DNA from: Candidatus Stramentimicrobium fermentans | Lineage (GTDB): Bacteria; Atribacterota; Phoenicimicrobiia; Phoenicimicrobiales; Stramentimicrobiaceae | NCBI GenBank assembly: GCA_012520575.1 | Contig: JAAYOB010000044.1 | Span: 1-15,989, forward strand | Length of the DNA: 15,989 nt | Reading direction: 5' to 3' | Part shown: positions 14,736 through 15,989 of the stretch, in pieces | How the letters are laid out: each line of letters opens with the position of its first letter | How positions within the stretch are numbered: position 1 is the first letter of the stretch | The notes under the pieces: model-generated | What the model saw: the letters and a program-made list of their open reading frames with translations, nothing else | What the model was told of the DNA's origin: nothing | Databases searched by the model: none | Made by a program: the position numbers and the translations under genes

Positions 14736-15313
14736 TGGATAATTTTGTTCCTACCAGAGAAAATGCACTGCAATTATTAAAAGAGTATAATCCGGAAGAC
14801 AGCCTCATTAAACATGGACTGGCAGTAGAAGGTGTAATGCGCTACATGGCTAGAAAAAATGGTGAAGATGAAGAGAAATGGGGCATCATCGGTTTAGTGC
14901 ACGATTTAGATTATGGTAAATTTCCGGAACAGCATTGCCAGAAGAGCAAAGAAATATTAGAAGAAAAGGGTTGGCCCGCTGACTATATTCGTGCGGTAAT
15001 CAGTCATGGCTGGGGAATCTGTTCTGATACAAAACCGGAATCCTTATTAGAAAAGACCCTTTATGCTGTAGATGAGTTGACCGGTTTAGTGGCAACCACC
15101 GCCTTGGTTAGGCCTTCCAAAAGTGTAATGGATGTGGAAGTTAAATCAGTTAAAAAGAAGTGGAAAGATAAGCGATTTGCTGCCGGAGTAAACCGTGATA
15201 TTATAGTAAAAGGTGCTGAAATGCTCGGGGTTGACCTTAGTGAATTGATTGATGACACCATTAAAGGAATGCGAGAAGTGGCAGAAGAAATAGGGTTGAA
15301 AGGGTCCCTTTAG
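14735..15313 (+). CDS. HD-domain phosphohydrolase-like protein
   Basis: This 192-residue protein has the metal-binding HD pattern: H27 (LIKHGLAVE), H56-D57 (GLVHDLDYGKF), H91 (AVISHGWG) and D113 (AVDELTG). This matches the small cytosolic HDIG-type family often annotated as predicted metal-dependent phosphohydrolase, about 185-195 residues long and found in many Clostridia. The substrate (nucleotide or other phosphate ester) is not known for this group. It has its own promoter and a GGGAGG placed in a small hairpin before the ATG. The next gene begins 37 bases later on the same strand and may be co-transcribed. Confidence 0.88.
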   Translation: MDNFVPTRENALQLLKEYNPEDSLIKHGLAVEGVMRYMARKNGEDEEKWGIIGLVHDLDYGKFPEQHCQKSKEILEEKGWPADYIRAVISHGWGICSDTKPESLLEKTLYAVDELTGLVATTALVRPSKSVMDVEVKSVKKKWKDKRFAAGVNRDIIVKGAEMLGVDLSELIDDTIKGMREVAEEIGLKGSL

Positions 15314-15350
15314 AGAATATTATATATAAAGTTAAGGGAGGTAGGAGAGT

Positions 15351-15989
15351 ATGTCAGACCGCAAGGATGTTCAATTTGACGGCTTTTCTGCTGAAACAAT
15401 CTTTTTTTTAAAAAATTTGAGAGAGAATAATAACCGTGAATGGTTTTTGGCACGTAAAAAAGACTACTATAAAAAAGTAGTACAGCCTGCCGGTTATTTT
15501 GTTCAGGAAATGGGTGTAATGCTGGAAAATATTTCACCGGGAATACAGGCTGTTCCTAAAATCGACCGCTCAATCTGCCGTATTTATCAAGACCCCAGAT
15601 TTGCCAAGGATCAGAATCCTTACCGCTCCTATTTGGGTATCTGGTTTTGGTATGGTGCGAGAAGGGGAAAAAAATCTCCCGGTTATTATTTTGAATTGAG
15701 ACCGGATCAACTATATCTTTCAGCGGGTACCCCGATTTTTTCACGCAAAGCACTGCGTTCTTTTCGGAATGCAGCTATTGCTCCGGAAAGCGGAGCAGAA
15801 CTGAATAGAATAATTGAGAAGATACAGAAAAACCAGAATTACCAGACAAGTAAGGCTTATTACGAGAACATTCCCGAAGGATATGAAGAGAGTAAAGGTA
15901 AATTTGATGATTTAATTCGTTTTAATGGCTTGGTAGTTTCCTGGGAAATGGCTGTTCCCCCCGAGATATACAACAGAAATCTGCTCACA
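15351..15989 (+). CDS. DUF2461 (TIGR02453) family protein, 3' end outside window
   Basis: The ATG at 15351 follows a strong GGGAGGTAGGAG. The frame stays open for 213 codons to the right edge, so the gene is incomplete here. The start VQFDGFSAETIFFLKNLREN is followed by NREWFLARKKDYYKKVVQP. Later motifs are SICRIYQDPRFAKDQNPYRSYLGIWFW and YYFELRPDQLYLSAGTP. These match DUF2461, a widespread family of about 220-230 residues with no established biochemical function. Most of the domain is therefore present. It probably shares a transcript with the HD-domain gene. Confidence 0.85.
   Translation, partial: MSDRKDVQFDGFSAETIFFLKNLRENNNREWFLARKKDYYKKVVQPAGYFVQEMGVMLENISPGIQAVPKIDRSICRIYQDPRFAKDQNPYRSYLGIWFWYGARRGKKSPGYYFELRPDQLYLSAGTPIFSRKALRSFRNAAIAPESGAELNRIIEKIQKNQNYQTSKAYYENIPEGYEESKGKFDDLIRFNGLVVSWEMAVPPEIYNRNLLT

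Noticed and set aside
1-15989. CRISPR array, tRNA, rRNA or defence island
   Set aside because: No regularly spaced direct repeats, tRNA-like cloverleaf or rRNA signature was seen, and no recognisable defence gene is present.

Overview
The window is AT-rich with compact genes, strong GGAGG-type ribosome binding sites and sigma-A-like promoters. It carries a class 1B dihydroorotate dehydrogenase (PyrD plus PyrK), a PyrR-type attenuator and the debris of a Tn1549-like conjugative element. Together these point to a low-GC Gram-positive, most likely a clostridial anaerobe (Bacillota). Genus cannot be assigned from the sequence alone.

Region 1 (1 to about 4.3 kb) is a decayed mobile-element zone. 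It opens with the C-terminal end of an IS1595-type transposase and an orphan open frame without a good start. An intact SAM-dependent methyltransferase gene with its own terminator follows. Then come minus-strand ruins of an integrative conjugative element: a RepA-like initiator (frameshifted, cut short), a 5'-truncated pcfB (DUF3801) and a coupling-protein gene (virD4/traG) with at least seven lesions. The rest of the element (relaxase, mating-pore genes, integrase) is not in the window.

Region 2 (4.3 to 11.0 kb) is intact chromosome. It has a RimK-like ATP-grasp ligase, an HtpX-type membrane metalloprotease with an EF-hand-like loop, and a DeoD purine nucleoside phosphorylase. Next is a spermidine block: a classical SpeD, a second strongly diverged SpeD homologue, and SpeE. 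A B3/B4 tRNA-editing-like protein and a convergent dihydrodipicolinate-synthase-family aldolase resembling 4-hydroxy-2-oxoglutarate aldolase close the region.

Region 3 (11.0 to 14.6 kb) is a pyrimidine operon: promoter, PyrR-binding hairpin, intrinsic terminator, then pyrF-pyrK-pyrD-pyrE, tightly packed with overlaps. It covers dihydroorotate to UMP. A short FabH-like reading frame with its own promoter lies just upstream.

Region 4 (14.6 kb to the end) holds an HD-domain phosphohydrolase-like gene with a hairpin around its ribosome binding site, and a DUF2461 gene that runs off the right edge.

The most notable system is the speD / speD-like / speE cluster. The second SpeD homologue keeps the serine, histidine and cysteine at matching positions but has lost the residues around them that typify AdoMet decarboxylase. 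It may be a neofunctionalised pyruvoyl-dependent amino acid decarboxylase that supplies putrescine, which would make the locus a compact spermidine pathway. I see no CRISPR array, tRNA, rRNA or recognisable defence system.
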